Below are positions 6,267 to 7,362 of a DNA stretch of 7,362 nucleotides, piece by piece. Made by a program: the position numbers and the translations under genes. The notes beneath the pieces are model-generated. The model ran no database searches and had not been told where the DNA came from. It saw only the letters and a program-made list of their open reading frames with translations. The first letter of the stretch is position 1, and the number at the start of each line of letters is the position of its first letter. Where the stretch lies: contig JAQSXN010000181.1 in NCBI GenBank assembly GCA_029256665.1, positions 1-7,362 on the forward strand. The letters run 5' to 3'. Source of the DNA: Paenibacillus sp. GTDB lineage: Bacteria; Bacillota; Bacilli; Paenibacillales; Paenibacillaceae.

Positions 6267-7362
6267 ATGAAGACAAGGACATGGAAAATGATGCTGACCG
6301 CCGTTATCGGCACCGTCATCATGGGAGCGGTGATCACGGCTTGCTCGGAAGAGAAGGGCACGACTCGGCAGGATGGGGACGCGCCCGCCAAGAGAGGCTC
6401 CATTACATCCTCGCTGTATGACCGGGGCAATGTGCCGCCGGAGGAAGGAACGATCGAGAATAACCGCTGGACGAAGTGGCTGAACGAGAACGGACCGGCC
6501 GATGTGAAATTCATACCTATTCCGCGTTTTGAATCCCTGCAGAAATATAATACGTTGTTTGCCTCAGGCAACGCTCCGGACCTGATTTTCGAATATGACG
6601 CCGCCTATCGCAATCAATTGTACGATCAGAAGCAATTGCTTGCGCTTGACGAATGGATCGCGGAACACGCGCCGGATTATCAGAAGCTGATGGACGAATA
6701 TCCGATTCTGAAGAAGCTGGGCACAAAGGCGGACGGCAAGTTATATGAGCTCGGCACCGTAGGTTACTTGGCGCCGAATCATGCGTTATTCCTCCGGGCG
6801 GACTGGCTGAAGAAGCTGAGCTTGGAAGTCCCGGAAACGGACGAGGAGTTGTTCCAGGTCGCCAAAGCATTCGCCACAATGGATCCGGACGGCAATGGCA
6901 AGGACGACACGTATGGCTTCTCTCTCAGCTTCGTCAGCGGAATGACGCTGGACTATATGTTCGGCAATGTGTTCACGATCTTCGAGAAGTATCCTTGGTA
7001 CGTGAAGGACGGCGAGCTCGAGCATGATTGGGAGCGCTCTCAAGCCGCCGTTGCTTTCAAGAAGCGGATCTACGACGAAGGACTTGTCGATAAGGATTTC
7101 CTGGTCGATACGAAGGGAGAAAAGGCGAAGCAGGACTGGATCAACGGCAAGCTTGGAATCTATGGAGCCAACGGGGGACTCGGCGATCTGTCGACCTTCG
7201 AAGCGCTGAAGCAGACGAATCCCGAAGCGGAGCTGATTCCGATTGCGTTGCCGAAGACCTCATTCGGCCAGTTCAGTCCGGCGCTTAATCCGCCGGCGCG
7301 TACGACGGCCGTCGTCAATGCCAAAGCCAAGAATCCTGCCGCCGTGCTGACTTACGTTAACT
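6267..7362 (+). CDS. Lipoprotein sugar-binding protein of the ABC transporter (LplA/YtcQ-like), 3'-truncated
   Basis: 365 residues are visible and the frame runs off the right edge; family members are usually around 500-560 residues. The N-terminus is a lipoprotein signal: basic MKTRTWK, a hydrophobic stretch (8-25), and lipobox ITAC with Cys26 as the lipid-attachment site (codon 6342-6344). An acidic, polar linker follows. The mature part shows the solute-binding fold pattern: YNTLFASGNAPDLIFEYD, QLLALDEWI, LFLRADWLKKL and AAVAFKKRIYDEGLVDKDF. DPDGNGKDD (206-214) is the calcium-loop-like motif common in LplA-type binding proteins. It would capture an oligosaccharide at the outer membrane face and hand it to the two permeases. 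The gene order (permeases first, binding protein last) and the tight operon support one transport complex. The ligand cannot be inferred from this sequence. Confidence 0.92.
   Translation, partial: MKTRTWKMMLTAVIGTVIMGAVITACSEEKGTTRQDGDAPAKRGSITSSLYDRGNVPPEEGTIENNRWTKWLNENGPADVKFIPIPRFESLQKYNTLFASGNAPDLIFEYDAAYRNQLYDQKQLLALDEWIAEHAPDYQKLMDEYPILKKLGTKADGKLYELGTVGYLAPNHALFLRADWLKKLSLEVPETDEELFQVAKAFATMDPDGNGKDDTYGFSLSFVSGMTLDYMFGNVFTIFEKYPWYVKDGELEHDWERSQAAVAFKKRIYDEGLVDKDFLVDTKGEKAKQDWINGKLGIYGANGGLGDLSTFEALKQTNPEAELIPIALPKTSFGQFSPALNPPARTTAVVNAKAKNPAAVLTYVN

Overview
The window looks like part of a carbohydrate-use locus from a moderately GC-rich Gram-positive bacterium of the Paenibacillus/Cohnella type. 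The reasons are the strong AGGAGG-type ribosome sites, the Lpl/Ytc-type (CUT1) transporter proteins, a lipobox binding protein, and a very large modular secreted enzyme with bacterial Ig-like and chitinase-A-N-terminal-like modules. This placement is inferred from protein style. No rRNA or other marker gene is present.

All four convincing genes are on the + strand. Positions 1-4082 hold the 3' part of a giant extracellular protein whose start, and presumably signal peptide, lie upstream. The visible order is: the end of a Big_2 Ig-like domain, a right-handed beta-helix catalytic-type domain resembling GH141, two more Ig-like domains, a concanavalin/LamG-like beta-sandwich, a cohesin-like domain, and two tandem WWG...YENG modules at the C-terminus. 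A hairpin terminator (4110-4150) follows the stop. Unusually, it is overlapped by a 25-codon reading frame with a good Shine-Dalgarno sequence.

The 255-base gap (4083-4337) separates the enzyme gene from a transporter operon: an LplB-type permease (4338-5309), an LplC/YtcP-type permease (5320-6195), and a lipoprotein substrate-binding protein that runs off the window end (6267-7362). No ATPase and no regulator is visible. CUT1 systems of this type commonly use a shared MsmX-like ATPase encoded elsewhere.

The simplest working model is that the secreted enzyme binds and cuts a complex polysaccharide outside the cell, and the binding protein and permeases import released oligosaccharides. The substrate cannot be read from the sequence. 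Nothing here is clearly a new kind of system. The most unusual items are the cohesin-like domain inside a single-chain beta-helix enzyme, and the small reading frame nested in the terminator.
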